Source: JADFDG01 sp965232985
Lineage (GTDB): Bacteria; Pseudomonadota; Gammaproteobacteria; Pseudomonadales; JADFDG01
DNA: 35,629 nucleotides
Direction: 5' to 3'
Assembly (NCBI GenBank): GCA_965232985.1
Contig: CBDDRC010000027.1
Span: 1 to 35,629, forward strand
Below, piece by piece: positions 1-6,960 of this stretch; the stretch's first letter is position 1; each line of letters opens with the position of its first letter. Both the position numbers and the translations under genes were made by a program. The notes under the pieces are model-generated. The model made no database searches and was not told the origin of the DNA. It saw only the letters and a list, made by a program, of their open reading frames with translations.

Positions 1-139
1 ACAGCACGGGCGCAAGCATCACCAGTGAGGCCAGCAGGATGAACCGGTCGATGGGTCGCCAGTCGAGCGGGTTGGAAAGCCAGGTGAACTCTTCAGGCGC
101 GACGGTGGCGGGCACCGGCGCCTCTGTCTGCTGGGACAT
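1..139 (-). CDS. N-terminal fragment of an unidentified membrane protein
   Basis: Reading leftwards from an ATG at 139, the frame is open to the window edge (46 codons). An AGGAG lies about 8 bases before the ATG and supports this start. The peptide begins with a Gln/Glu/Pro/Ala-rich stretch (MSQQTEAPVPATVAPEEF). A segment ending in a basic-acidic DWRPIDR follows, and then a hydrophobic run (FILLASLVMLAPVL) that looks like a first membrane span. I do not recognise the family from so short a piece. It is the first gene of whatever lies to the left. A strong hairpin at 217-259 separates it from the gene upstream on the same strand, so it probably has its own promoter between about 140 and 216. 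Confidence 0.6.
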   Translation of the reverse strand, partial: MSQQTEAPVPATVAPEEFTWLSNPLDWRPIDRFILLASLVMLAPVL

Positions 140-193
140 CAGAACTCCTGGGCTGTATAGCACTCGATCGCGAGTGTCAGGCTCCAGTGGTTC

Positions 194-207
194 GCGGGCA
201 AGCCCGC
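194..207. repeat. Short REP-like palindrome
   Basis: GCGGGC-AA-GCCCGC is preceded by TTC, which resembles the core of the palindromic REP elements common between genes in pseudomonads. Only one copy was noticed in the window, so it could be a chance GC-rich dyad or part of the terminator region next to it. Confidence 0.25.
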
Positions 208-216
208 TGGGCGTTA

Positions 217-259
217 CAAAAACACAAAAGCCAGGCTATGCCCGGCTTTTGTGTTTTTG
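217..259 (-). terminator. Rho-independent terminator, possibly bidirectional
   Basis: A perfect 16-bp stem, CAAAAACACAAAAGCC (217-232) with its complement at 244-259, closes on a loop that can pair three more GC pairs (234-236 with 240-242). The outer part of the stem is A-rich on one side and T-rich on the other, so a transcript from either strand ends in a U-run. It lies just after the stop of the minus-strand secreted-protein gene and is best read as its terminator. Confidence 0.85.
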
Positions 260-283
260 CGTTCTGCCCGATGCGTGGTCAAT

Positions 284-571
284 TCACCCGTGCACTGCGG
301 CGATCGGCGGCGCCGACACGATCAGTATCATGCAGTCCGTGCCGGTTTCCTCAAGCTTGCGGGCCTTGCAGCGGTAGATCTGCTTGAGGCGGGCAATGGC
401 ATCCGCGCCTGGCAGTGCCTCGGCGGCTGCGTCGGCGCCCAGGATGTTCGTTGTATCGACCACCGCCGGCGTGGTCAGGGCTCGGGCGTCTTCCTGGGCG
501 GCTGCCTGCGCTGCCGATACGGCCAAGGTGGCCGCGAGAAGGAGAAAGGTGATGCGGTGGATAATGGCCAT
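284..571 (-). CDS. Small secreted hypothetical protein
   Basis: A 95-residue protein of unknown function. The chosen ATG at 571 has AAGGAC about 10 bases upstream and begins a clean Sec signal peptide: MAIIHR, a hydrophobic core FLLLAATLAVSAA, and a likely cleavage around AQA-AAQ near residue 22-25. A longer frame reaches 619 but would bury the signal peptide behind 16 polar residues. The mature part is about 70 residues. It has one acidic/Ala-rich half and a C-terminal part with two cysteines (YRCKARKLEETGTDC) that could form a disulfide in the periplasm. A strong terminator follows the stop. It seems to be transcribed alone. I did not recognise a family. Confidence 0.65.
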   Translation of the reverse strand: MAIIHRITFLLLAATLAVSAAQAAAQEDARALTTPAVVDTTNILGADAAAEALPGADAIARLKQIYRCKARKLEETGTDCMILIVSAPPIAAVHG

Positions 572-917
572 GGTCGCGACGTCCTTTTGTTGTTTGCCGG
601 GTTGCCTGCACAGCGACAAAAACCTGACTCCACATATACAGCAGGGGTGCGGCGACTGAGCGTAAGGGATTCCCGAATAGGCTGATTCTCTTAGAAATCT
701 CGGCCTGCAAAGGCATGGTGACTACTACTAAAGTAGTATCACGGTGATATGATCAGAAAAACCTCTCAACCAAAGTGCCCTACCGCAGAAAAGATTTCAC
801 TTGGGGAATGCAGGTCGAAAGGGGCGTTGCTGTCAGCATGGTCGCTATCGGCCGGGTTGTGCATGAAAAAAACTCATGTGCCCTGCTGCGTCAGCGGGTA
901 TTCGAGGAGAGGGTTAT
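572..917. other. Divergent intergenic region with dyad symmetry
   Basis: This 346-base stretch separates the minus-strand secreted-protein gene from the plus-strand yajD gene and must hold both promoters. It is visibly richer in A+T than the genes around it. The clearest structure is the dyad at 718-747, listed separately. A weaker interrupted dyad (TTCT-CTT-AGAA) lies near 685-695. A short plus-strand frame from 749 runs into yajD in another frame and has no ribosome binding site or family resemblance, so I do not call it. No consensus sigma-70 promoter stands out. Confidence 0.6.
718..747. promoter_or_regulatory. Two overlapping dyads, candidate operator
   Basis: GTGA-C-TACTAC (718-728) pairs with GTAGTA-TCAC (733-742) around TAAA, giving ten complementary positions with one bulged base. 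The TCAC at its end is also the left half of TCAC-G-GTGA (739-747). Two nested inverted repeats in a divergent promoter region suggest protein binding rather than termination, because no U-run follows on either strand. The regulator is unknown. Confidence 0.4.
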
Positions 918-1280
918 ATGAGTTCCGACAAGCCATCAATAGATAACCGTCGTGCCGGCGAGAAGGGTCGAGAAAAGGGCTACCGTGAGCAGGCGCTGAA
1001 GATGTACCCGTGGGTCTGTGGGCGCTGCGCCCGGGAGTTTGGTGGCAAGAAGGTCAGCGAGCTGACCGTCCATCACAAGGATCACAACCACGACAACAAT
1101 CCCCCGGATGGCTCGAACTGGGAGTTGCTGTGCATCTATTGCCACGACAACGAACATTCGAAGTACGTTGATCAGGTGCGATACGGTGCTGACAGCCCGG
1201 CGCGCGGTGATCAGCGATCACCGATGACGCATAAGGCGTTCGCCAACATTGCTGACTTGCTGAAAAAAGATTCTGGTTAG
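918..1280 (+). CDS. yajD: YajD-family HNH nuclease-like protein
   Basis: A 120-residue protein closely resembling E. coli YajD (115 residues), a small HNH-fold protein of undefined physiological role. The signature is complete: GYREQALKMYPWVCGRC places the first zinc pair at C34/C37, the His-rich HNH strand LTVHHKDHNHDNN spans 50-61, N67 sits in DGSNWELLC, and C72/C75 with H76 supply the second half of the zinc site. The start at 918 is preceded by GAGGAGAGGG five bases upstream. An in-frame ATG at 876 would add 14 residues with no ribosome site. The gene appears to be monocistronic. Its 3' end faces the TPM-protein gene. The HNH fold is secure; DNA cleavage by this subfamily is inferred. Confidence 0.9.
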   Translation: MSSDKPSIDNRRAGEKGREKGYREQALKMYPWVCGRCAREFGGKKVSELTVHHKDHNHDNNPPDGSNWELLCIYCHDNEHSKYVDQVRYGADSPARGDQRSPMTHKAFANIADLLKKDSG

Positions 1281-1322
1281 CGCATTAGCAGAATAAGGGC
1301 TACCAAAAGCAGTAACGTTCCG

Positions 1323-1961
1323 TTACGGCAGCACGATCAAGCGGTTTGGCAGTTCGTTCGGGTTGTTGGCGCTGGCCGGCAGTCGCTGGGCGAGCAACTT
1401 GCCACAACCGGTGATGGTTTCGATGAAACCTTCGCGGATTTCATTCCTCGTCACGTGCTGCGTGAAAGCAACGACGAGCGCCTGCCACTCGTGGTTCGGT
1501 ACATGTTGGGCGATGCCGCGGTCGGCGATAAATTCGACGTAATGCTCGAACTCCGAGACGAACAGCAGCAACCCGGTTTCCTCACGGGTGTGGTGCAGTT
1601 GCTGGGTTAGGAACTGTACCCGTGCCATGGCGGCGGCATGCCGCTGCAGCACTTGGCGTGGCACCAAGCGGCGCAAAATAACCGGCTGACGGAACACCAG
1701 CATCAGTACCACGAACAGCGTCGGCCCGAGCAGCGGTAACAGATGCATTGGCGCAATGCTCGGCGCGACAAAAGACATCGTATAAGGTGCCAGTGTTGTG
1801 GACAGCAATGCGATGCTGGCGCTCCATAGCAGCGCATATTCGCCGTAGGTGGCGCTGGCCGGCGCCAGCACCGCCACCACTTCGGCACGCGTTTGCTGTT
1901 CGATCCCTGCGATGGCAGTGGCAATGGCGCTGCGGGTGTCTTCATCGACCAGGCGTTTCAT
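1323..1961 (-). CDS. Membrane-anchored TPM-domain protein
   Basis: A 212-residue protein and last gene of the LemA/TPM cluster. The start at 1961 (MKRLVDEDTRSAI) has GAGGAAAA directly upstream; upstream in-frame codons overlap the Gly-rich 3' end of the previous gene and are not plausible. The N-terminal 35 residues (IATAIAGIEQQTRAEVVAVLAP) match the first strand-helix of the TPM fold. Two hydrophobic segments follow (about 43-65 and 72-92). The C-terminal half holds TGLLLFVSEFEHYVEFIADRGIAQHV, typical of the second part of TPM (DUF477) proteins. This two-span form usually accompanies LemA and YgcG-type genes. The role is probably in the envelope but is undefined. It lies 43 bases after the YgcG-like gene, so cotranscription is likely. 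Confidence 0.8.
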   Translation of the reverse strand: MKRLVDEDTRSAIATAIAGIEQQTRAEVVAVLAPASATYGEYALLWSASIALLSTTLAPYTMSFVAPSIAPMHLLPLLGPTLFVVLMLVFRQPVILRRLVPRQVLQRHAAAMARVQFLTQQLHHTREETGLLLFVSEFEHYVEFIADRGIAQHVPNHEWQALVVAFTQHVTRNEIREGFIETITGCGKLLAQRLPASANNPNELPNRLIVLP

Positions 1962-2004
1962 TTTTCCTCGCTGTGCGTTTGATGCTGCATGTCGTGGTTG
2001 CTGC

Positions 2005-2733
2005 TCACCAGCCGCCTGAGGCGCCACCGCCGCCGAAACCGCCGCCGCCACCCCGGAAACCGCCGCTGCCGCCGAAGCCGCCACCACCTCCGAAACCACC
2101 GAGCCTGCCGACGCGGCCGAAACCACTGCGGCGTCCGCCGCCCAGCGCGGTCAGCAGACTGAACAGCAGCATAAAAACGATGAAGACGAAAACAAACCAA
2201 CCAGGCACTTCCGGGGATTGTGGCGCTGCCTGCACGGCACTGGCTGCCGTATCGCCTTCGAGTACGGTGATGATGCGGGTGACACCGGCTTCGACGCCGC
2301 CATCGATGTCGCCGGTTTTGAATCGTGGGGCGATGGTACGGTGGACGATGTCGCTGCCAAGGGCATCGGTCAGCGTGCCCTCAAGCCCGTAGCCGACATC
2401 AAGGCGCAGCTTACGTTCGTTCGGGGCGATGATCAGCAGGGCGCCGTTGTTCTTTTCCTGCTGGCCGATTCCCCAGGCGCGACCCAACTGATAACCATAT
2501 TCCTCGATCGCGTAACCCTGCAGACCAGGAATCGTGGCGACCACGATCTGGTCGCTACTTTTTGCTTCATGGGCGGCAAGTTGCGCGGCGATGCGCCGTT
2601 CAGCATCTGCCGACAGGATGTTGGCAGCATCGACGACGCGGCCGGTGAGCGCCGGGAAGGTCGGTGCTGCTGCTGCCAACGTCGGCAGCAGTACCAGCAG
2701 GGCTATGGCAAAAAAACGGGCAGCAAAGCGCAT
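2005..2733 (-). CDS. YgcG-type TPM-domain protein, exported, Gly-rich tail
   Basis: A 242-residue protein of the TPM (TLP18.3/Psb32/MOLO-1, DUF477) family. A signal peptide occupies residues 1-22 (FFAIALLVLLPTLAAAA). The TPM domain spans about 30-155, including GRVVDAANILSADAERRIAAQL, IVVATIPGLQGYAIEEYGYQLGRAW, and the acidic RKLRLDVGYGLEGTLTD. One membrane span lies at about 178-197, followed by a glycine/phenylalanine-rich cytoplasmic tail ending SGGW. This is the usual YgcG architecture: a periplasmic TPM domain tethered by a C-terminal helix. It starts seven bases after the lemA stop, as these partners usually do. Some plant TPM proteins are phosphatases, but no activity can be assigned here. 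Confidence 0.9.
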   Translation of the reverse strand: MRFAARFFAIALLVLLPTLAAAAPTFPALTGRVVDAANILSADAERRIAAQLAAHEAKSSDQIVVATIPGLQGYAIEEYGYQLGRAWGIGQQEKNNGALLIIAPNERKLRLDVGYGLEGTLTDALGSDIVHRTIAPRFKTGDIDGGVEAGVTRIITVLEGDTAASAVQAAPQSPEVPGWFVFVFIVFMLLFSLLTALGGGRRSGFGRVGRLGGFGGGGGFGGSGGFRGGGGGFGGGGASGGW

Positions 2734-2740
2734 CAGCAGC

Positions 2741-3319
2741 TCAGAACTTCACAGCTGGCGCGGTGGCGGTTTCAGCGGGTGCTTCGAAGGTGGCGCGCGG
2801 CTGCATGTCGCCGTACATGACCTTGTACCAGATCAGACCCGGGAAGGTGCGCAGCTCGGTGTTGTAGCGCTGTACCGCGCCGATGTAGTCGCGCCGGGCG
2901 ACAGCAATGCGGTTTTCGGTTCCTTCCAGTTGTGACTGCAGGGCAAGAAAGTTCTGGTTGGCTTTCAGATCCGGGTACTTCTCGACCACCACCAGCAGGC
3001 GCGACAGCGCGCCGGTGAGTTGCGCCTGATTCTCCTCGAAAGCTTTCATTTTTGCCGGGTCGCTGAGCATGTCGCCGGACATCTGCATGCTGCCGACTTT
3101 CGCCCGTGCCTCGACTACGGCCTGCAGTGTTTCGCTTTCGTGCGCGGCATAGCCCTTGACGGTCTCGACCAGGTTGGGCACCAGGTCGGCGCGGCGCTGA
3201 TACTGATTTTGCACATCGGCCCACGCCGCTTTCGCGGCTTCGTCGTAGGTCGGGATGTTGTTGATGCCGCAGCCGGCAAGCAACGCAACGAGCAGGCCAA
3301 TGGCCAACGGGCGCCACAT
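2741..3319 (-). CDS. lemA: LemA-family lipoprotein
   Basis: A LemA-family protein of about 192 residues. The N-terminus MWRPLAIGLLVALLAGC ends in a lipobox with the acylated cysteine at residue 17, so it should sit in a membrane facing the periplasm. The mature part is the all-helical LemA domain: AAKAAWADVQNQYQRRADLVPNL, then VEARAKV, the long FLALQSQLEGTENRIAVARRDY helix and the C-terminal YNTELRTFPG. The start is uncertain. ATG 3319 is chosen for the lipoprotein signal. GTG 3325 has a better-spaced GGAG, and a frame to ATG 3382 would add a tandem ENRTV-ENRTV peptide with no ribosome site. It is followed by two TPM genes, a conserved neighbourhood whose biochemical purpose is unknown. Confidence 0.92.
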   Translation of the reverse strand: MWRPLAIGLLVALLAGCGINNIPTYDEAAKAAWADVQNQYQRRADLVPNLVETVKGYAAHESETLQAVVEARAKVGSMQMSGDMLSDPAKMKAFEENQAQLTGALSRLLVVVEKYPDLKANQNFLALQSQLEGTENRIAVARRDYIGAVQRYNTELRTFPGLIWYKVMYGDMQPRATFEAPAETATAPAVKF

Positions 3320-3386
3320 GTTCACAGGACTCTCCACAGTGCGGTTTTCCACGGTACGGTTCTCCGGAATGATGGGGGACATGCGT

Positions 3387-4457
3387 TCATGCCACCACTG
3401 GCGTGCCGAACTCGAGCTCGCCGACGCTGAATGTGGCCTTTAGCCCCGGAAAGAAAATGTTGGGTGTCAATTCCGAGCTGGGCACGAAGTTGCAAAAATC
3501 AGGGTTGCGCTTTGCCGGCCCGGCAATGGTCTTTTCCATCACCATCGAGATGTATTGATCGTTCGAGTTTTCCAGGGTGTTGGCATTCATGATCACTTCG
3601 ACACCGTACTTCCGGGCATATTCCTTCACCCCGGATATTTTCGACTGCAGTGGCGCGTAGCTGTCGGCGCAGACGCCATTTTCACTGGTTACCAGCAGGC
3701 CGTCTGGCGTCTTCGCCACCAACGAGTGGTTGCCTTCTGTATGGCCCGGTGACTGTATCAGCGCGATGCCTTCACCGAGCTTCACGTCTGTATCCAGCAA
3801 GATGACTTTTTGCGGATCGACATCGGCGATGCCGTCGGGACAGTACCACATTGCCTGCATGGGCAGCAGGACTTTGGCCGATTCCCATTCCTGTCGCATC
3901 ACCAGCAGCTTTGCATTCGGAAAATAGCCTTTGCGGCCTTTTGTGCCCAGCCATTTGCGCACATCCTGGGTATGCAGGTGATCGTAGGAAATATAGTCGA
4001 CCTGCGCTGGATTGATGCCCGACATGGCCAGTGCTTCGGCAACGGTGCGGCGAAACGGCACCAGTATTTTTTCGAGCAATGGCCGCAGCCTGGTGTTAGC
4101 GAGGTTGGAAAAGAAGGGGGTTTTTCCGTTGCCTTCGATGTCTGACGGGCTGAACAACAGCGTTTTGATGCCAATCGGTGTCTGGTACTGCACGATGAAC
4201 AGCCGGTTGCAGATGTTCATGTAGGGAGTGAACACCTTCGCAGCATCGCGCAGGCCGTATTTTACCGGGTATGGGGCGGCAATCAGGCTGATACTGCGGT
4301 AATAGACGACATTGGCTTCGCGCAGCATTTTTTCGCGGAATTTTTCGGCACGGCGGCGTACTTCCTCAAGGCGCTCCTGCGGTGCACGCGCGCTGCGCGC
4401 ACCGGTAAAGTCACTCAGCGCGACGATTTCGCTGCCGGGTGGATGGTTGCTGTGCAT
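3387..4457 (-). CDS. Metallo-beta-lactamase-fold hydrolase, divergent
   Basis: A 356-residue soluble protein. The fold is shown by a HxHxxD motif (H160-L-H-T-Q-D165 within YISYDHLHTQD) and a downstream SPGHTEGNH with H239 and H244. These supply metal ligands of the metallo-beta-lactamase superfamily. A later cysteine/Asp segment (ENGVCADSY) may give the bridging ligand. The N-terminal 130 residues are unlike the small MBL core. They include a charged helix (RLEEVRRRAEKFREKMLREA) and an aromatic-rich segment (VFTPYMNICNRLFIVQYQT). The substrate is unknown. Only four bases separate its stop from the longest possible lemA frame, so it probably heads or joins the LemA/TPM operon. Upstream, 62 bases separate it from a second MBL gene on the same strand. 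Confidence 0.75.
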   Translation of the reverse strand: MHSNHPPGSEIVALSDFTGARSARAPQERLEEVRRRAEKFREKMLREANVVYYRSISLIAAPYPVKYGLRDAAKVFTPYMNICNRLFIVQYQTPIGIKTLLFSPSDIEGNGKTPFFSNLANTRLRPLLEKILVPFRRTVAEALAMSGINPAQVDYISYDHLHTQDVRKWLGTKGRKGYFPNAKLLVMRQEWESAKVLLPMQAMWYCPDGIADVDPQKVILLDTDVKLGEGIALIQSPGHTEGNHSLVAKTPDGLLVTSENGVCADSYAPLQSKISGVKEYARKYGVEVIMNANTLENSNDQYISMVMEKTIAGPAKRNPDFCNFVPSSELTPNIFFPGLKATFSVGELEFGTPVVA

Positions 4458-4519
4458 GGGTCACTCCATTTTGGCGCGATAATATTGCACAGGTGCGCGG
4501 CAATTCAGGAGCACAGTGG

Positions 4520-5338
4520 TTACCACGAATATGCCGCAGGCCCCGGCGGTGGCAAGTCGATTTTTTCGTGCCGGCGGGCGGCACGCAGGCCGGCAGCAGC
4601 GAGCGTGTCGGCGTCAGCGATCGAGCCGTAATGATAGGCGATCATGCGCGCCTGGACAGCGGCGTTATAGTCGCGCTGCACGTCGTCAAGGCCGGTGTGC
4701 GAAGGATTGCCGCGTACCGCGCAGTCGTGGAAGATGATCTCGCCCTGTGCGGCAACGCTGCCCATCAGTTCCGGCACCGGTCGGGTGTCGCCGCTGTAGA
4801 AAAACGCGCCCGGCAAGTGCAGGCCGAACGCACTATCCGGCGCATGGTGGCGCACCGGGTAAAGACGGAACAACAGGTTGCCCAGCCAGAAATGGGTTTG
4901 TACCGGCACGATCCGCAGTACGTCCCAGAAATTCACCCCGCCCTCGGCGATATTGTTCGGGTAATCCGCGATGCGCTGGTGCAGGTGCGCCACCAGCGGT
5001 GCGGGCACGAACAGGCGAATATCGGTGCGGCGTGCCGGTTGGGAAAAACAGGCGCGATAAAACAGGTTTTCCAGCCCGCCGACGTGGTCGAGATGGGTGT
5101 GGGTGATGAACAATGCGGGTGGCAGCGCCTGGTCTTGCCCGGCCTGCCGGTTGGCAACATAGTGGTCGGCGAAGGTGTCCAGCGTGTCCGGTCCGCAGTC
5201 GATGAGCAGCAGCGGCGCGTCATTCTGCTCGATTACCAGTGCCGCGCTGCCCAGCTCGCGGTTGCCGGCGTTGCCGACCCCGGTGAACCGTGCCGAGAGT
5301 TCGCAGGCAGGCAGGTCAGCGCGCGCAGAGGCTGTCAT
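4520..5338 (-). CDS. Metallo-beta-lactamase-fold hydrolase, RNase Z-like
   Basis: A 272-residue cytoplasmic protein with a textbook MBL metal site: THTHLDHVGG (H80, H82, D84, H85), a mid-protein RHH in YPVRHHAPDSAFG, the Asp of FFYSGDTRP, and a C-terminal AYHYGS histidine. The LIDCGPDTLDTF strand before the motif and the YSGDT pattern resemble the RNase Z/ElaC and arylsulfatase-like branch. However, the exosite arm of RNase Z is not recognisable, and the substrate stays open. The ATG at 5338 has only a weak purine run upstream. It diverges from msrA over a 111-base gap. It is the first of five consecutive minus-strand genes leading into LemA/TPM and may share their transcript. Confidence 0.82.
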   Translation of the reverse strand: MTASARADLPACELSARFTGVGNAGNRELGSAALVIEQNDAPLLLIDCGPDTLDTFADHYVANRQAGQDQALPPALFITHTHLDHVGGLENLFYRACFSQPARRTDIRLFVPAPLVAHLHQRIADYPNNIAEGGVNFWDVLRIVPVQTHFWLGNLLFRLYPVRHHAPDSAFGLHLPGAFFYSGDTRPVPELMGSVAAQGEIIFHDCAVRGNPSHTGLDDVQRDYNAAVQARMIAYHYGSIADADTLAAAGLRAARRHEKIDLPPPGPAAYSW

Positions 5339-5449
5339 TGGCCATGTCTCGTAACGGCAGCGGGAGCGGGGTTGCGAGAATAGCCGGCGGGCGCCGCCGG
5401 GCGCAAAAAACCTGGCCGCTAAGGCCGCAATAAACAGCAGGAGATTCGC

Positions 5450-6094
5450 ATGTTCGGTTATGGGAGTCGCCAGAAGACCAGGATGCCGACGCCGGCAGAG
5501 GCGCTACCGGGCCGGCAACAGGCCATGGCCGTGCCGGCGGCGCACTTCGTCAGCGGCCATCCGCTCACCGGCCCGTGGCCGGCGGGCATGCAGACGGCGA
5601 TCTTCGGGCTCGGCTGTTTCTGGGGTGCGGAGCGGAAGTTCTGGCAGCTGCCTGGCGTTTACAGCACTGCAGTCGGCTATACCGGTGGTCTGACGCCGAA
5701 TCCGACTTATGAGGAAGTCTGCAGTGGCCGTACCGGGCACAACGAAGTGGTGCTTGTCGTGTTCGATCCGCAATGCATCGGTTATGACGCACTGCTGCGG
5801 GTGTTTTGGGAGTCGCACGATCCGACACAGGGTATGCGCCAGGGTAACGACGTGGGCACCCAGTATCGTTCCGGTATCTATTGCCGCGACGCAGACCAGC
5901 AGCAGGCGGCGGCGGTGGCTTCGCGCGCGGTATTTGCCGCAGCACTGGCAGCGGCGGGCTACGACGCGGTGACCACGGAGATCATGTCGGCGCCGCCGTT
6001 CTACTACGCCGAGGCCTATCATCAGCAATACTTGGCAAAGAACCCGAGCGGTTACTGTGGCCTCGGCGGAACCGGTGTACGGTGTCCCGGGTGA
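5450..6094 (+). CDS. msrA: Peptide-methionine (S)-S-oxide reductase MsrA
   Basis: A 214-residue reductase of methionine-S-sulfoxide in proteins, acting in the cytoplasm with thioredoxin. The catalytic motif GCFWGAERKFW places the nucleophile at C56. C203 and C212 in the tail YCGLGGTGVRCPG are the recycling cysteines, so this is the three-cysteine E. coli-type enzyme. The long N-terminus (TPAEALPGRQQAM, VSGHPLTGPWPAGMQ) also matches E. coli MsrA. Further signatures are VGYTGGLTPNPTYEEVCSG, TGHNEVV, FWESHDPTQGMRQGNDVGTQYRS and FYYAEAYHQQYL. AGGAG lies seven bases before the ATG. It diverges from the RNase Z-like MBL gene. The membrane protein gene 72 bases downstream has its own ribosome site. 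Confidence 0.97.
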   Translation: MFGYGSRQKTRMPTPAEALPGRQQAMAVPAAHFVSGHPLTGPWPAGMQTAIFGLGCFWGAERKFWQLPGVYSTAVGYTGGLTPNPTYEEVCSGRTGHNEVVLVVFDPQCIGYDALLRVFWESHDPTQGMRQGNDVGTQYRSGIYCRDADQQQAAAVASRAVFAAALAAAGYDAVTTEIMSAPPFYYAEAYHQQYLAKNPSGYCGLGGTGVRCPG

Positions 6095-6166
6095 TGGTGG
6101 AATACGGTTGGCATCCCGCCATGTGGCGAATGCACGGATCAGCGGACTGTTAACGGGAGTACATCC

Positions 6167-6931
6167 ATGCAGACCAGGACATCTTCTGTGAATCCGCTGG
6201 CGGCCCGTACCGCACCAGCCGCCCGCGGTATCGCCTGGATCACGGATGGTTTTCGTTATTTTCAGCGCGACTGGGTAGCGTGGTTGCTCGTTACCCTGCT
6301 GCTGATGGCGATCACCTTTGGCTCGCTGCTGCTGGTGCCGGTGCTCGGCTATATCGCGGCGTTTCTGCTGACGCCGGTATTCCTCGGTAGCTTGATGCAG
6401 GGACTCGCCGCGCGCGATCAGGGCCGTCCGCTGGCGGTCAATGATATGTTTACCGCATTTCAGGGCCCTGCCACTGGCCAATTGCTGCTTGTGGGTCTGG
6501 TGTCACTGGCTCTCAACTTGCTCGCCGTCGTTGGCGCGCTGGTTTTTGTGATGTTTTTTTCCGGTGCCGCTTTTCTGACCGGGCTCGCACAAAGCGAGGA
6601 CATGCTGGCAGCCGCTATGGAGCTGACCTTCAGCATCGGCCTGCTCATCGGTCTGCTGATCTATGTCGCGCTGCTGATCCCGATCACCATGCTGGTCTGG
6701 TTCGCGCCGGCGCTGGTGGTACTGGAGGGTGAAAGTGCGTTGGCTGCCATGCAGCACAGTTTTGTCGGCTGTTTGCGCAATTTCCTTCCTTATCTGGTGT
6801 ACGGCCTCGTTGGGCTGCTGGTATTTCCCTTGTTGATGATCGTTACGCTGGGTGTTGGTTTTCTGGTGCTGGTACCCGTGGGCCTCGCATCGATCTACGC
6901 GGCGCACAAGGATATTTTTCATCGGCCGTGA
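6167..6931 (+). CDS. BPSS1780-like integral membrane protein
   Basis: A 254-residue inner-membrane protein. A short polar N-terminus leads into GIAWITDGFRYFQRDWVAWLLV, characteristic of the BPSS1780/DUF2189-like proteins, which carry an amphipathic FxxF-type segment before the first span. I count about six hydrophobic segments (near residues 45-65, 68-85, 105-135, 150-180, 205-225 and 228-245). The conserved pair WFAPALVVLEGESALAAMQHSFVGCLRNFLPYL lies between the fourth and fifth. The function of the family is unknown. GGGAG precedes the ATG by eight bases. The TGA stop is the left end of a perfect palindrome shared with the convergent DUF302 gene. Confidence 0.8.
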   Translation: MQTRTSSVNPLAARTAPAARGIAWITDGFRYFQRDWVAWLLVTLLLMAITFGSLLLVPVLGYIAAFLLTPVFLGSLMQGLAARDQGRPLAVNDMFTAFQGPATGQLLLVGLVSLALNLLAVVGALVFVMFFSGAAFLTGLAQSEDMLAAAMELTFSIGLLIGLLIYVALLIPITMLVWFAPALVVLEGESALAAMQHSFVGCLRNFLPYLVYGLVGLLVFPLLMIVTLGVGFLVLVPVGLASIYAAHKDIFHRP

Positions 6932-6960
6932 CCAAAGGGCAGGGCCCTGCCCTTTGGTCA
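6929..6960. terminator. Perfect 32-bp palindrome between convergent stops
   Basis: The sequence from 6929 is its own reverse complement over 32 bases. The left half, TGACCAAAGGGCAGGG, is followed with no loop by its exact complement. Its first three bases are the TGA of the membrane-protein gene. Its last three, read on the other strand, are the TGA of the DUF302 gene. It would fold as a GC-rich hairpin on both transcripts, but no T-run follows on either side. It may act as a bidirectional, U-tract-poor terminator or an RNA 3'-end stabiliser. Confidence 0.65.

Noticed and set aside
749..946. Short plus-strand frame upstream of yajD
   Set aside because: No ribosome site or family resemblance, and it overlaps yajD in another frame.
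1312..1326. GTAACG-TTC-CGTTAC hairpin after yajD as a terminator
   Set aside because: The stem is only six pairs, has no T-run and overlaps the stop of the convergent TPM gene, so function is doubtful.
1981..2126. Proline/glycine-coding repeat tract (ccgccgccacc-like) as a possible repeat element
   Set aside because: It is the low-complexity Gly-rich tail of the YgcG-type protein read on the other strand.
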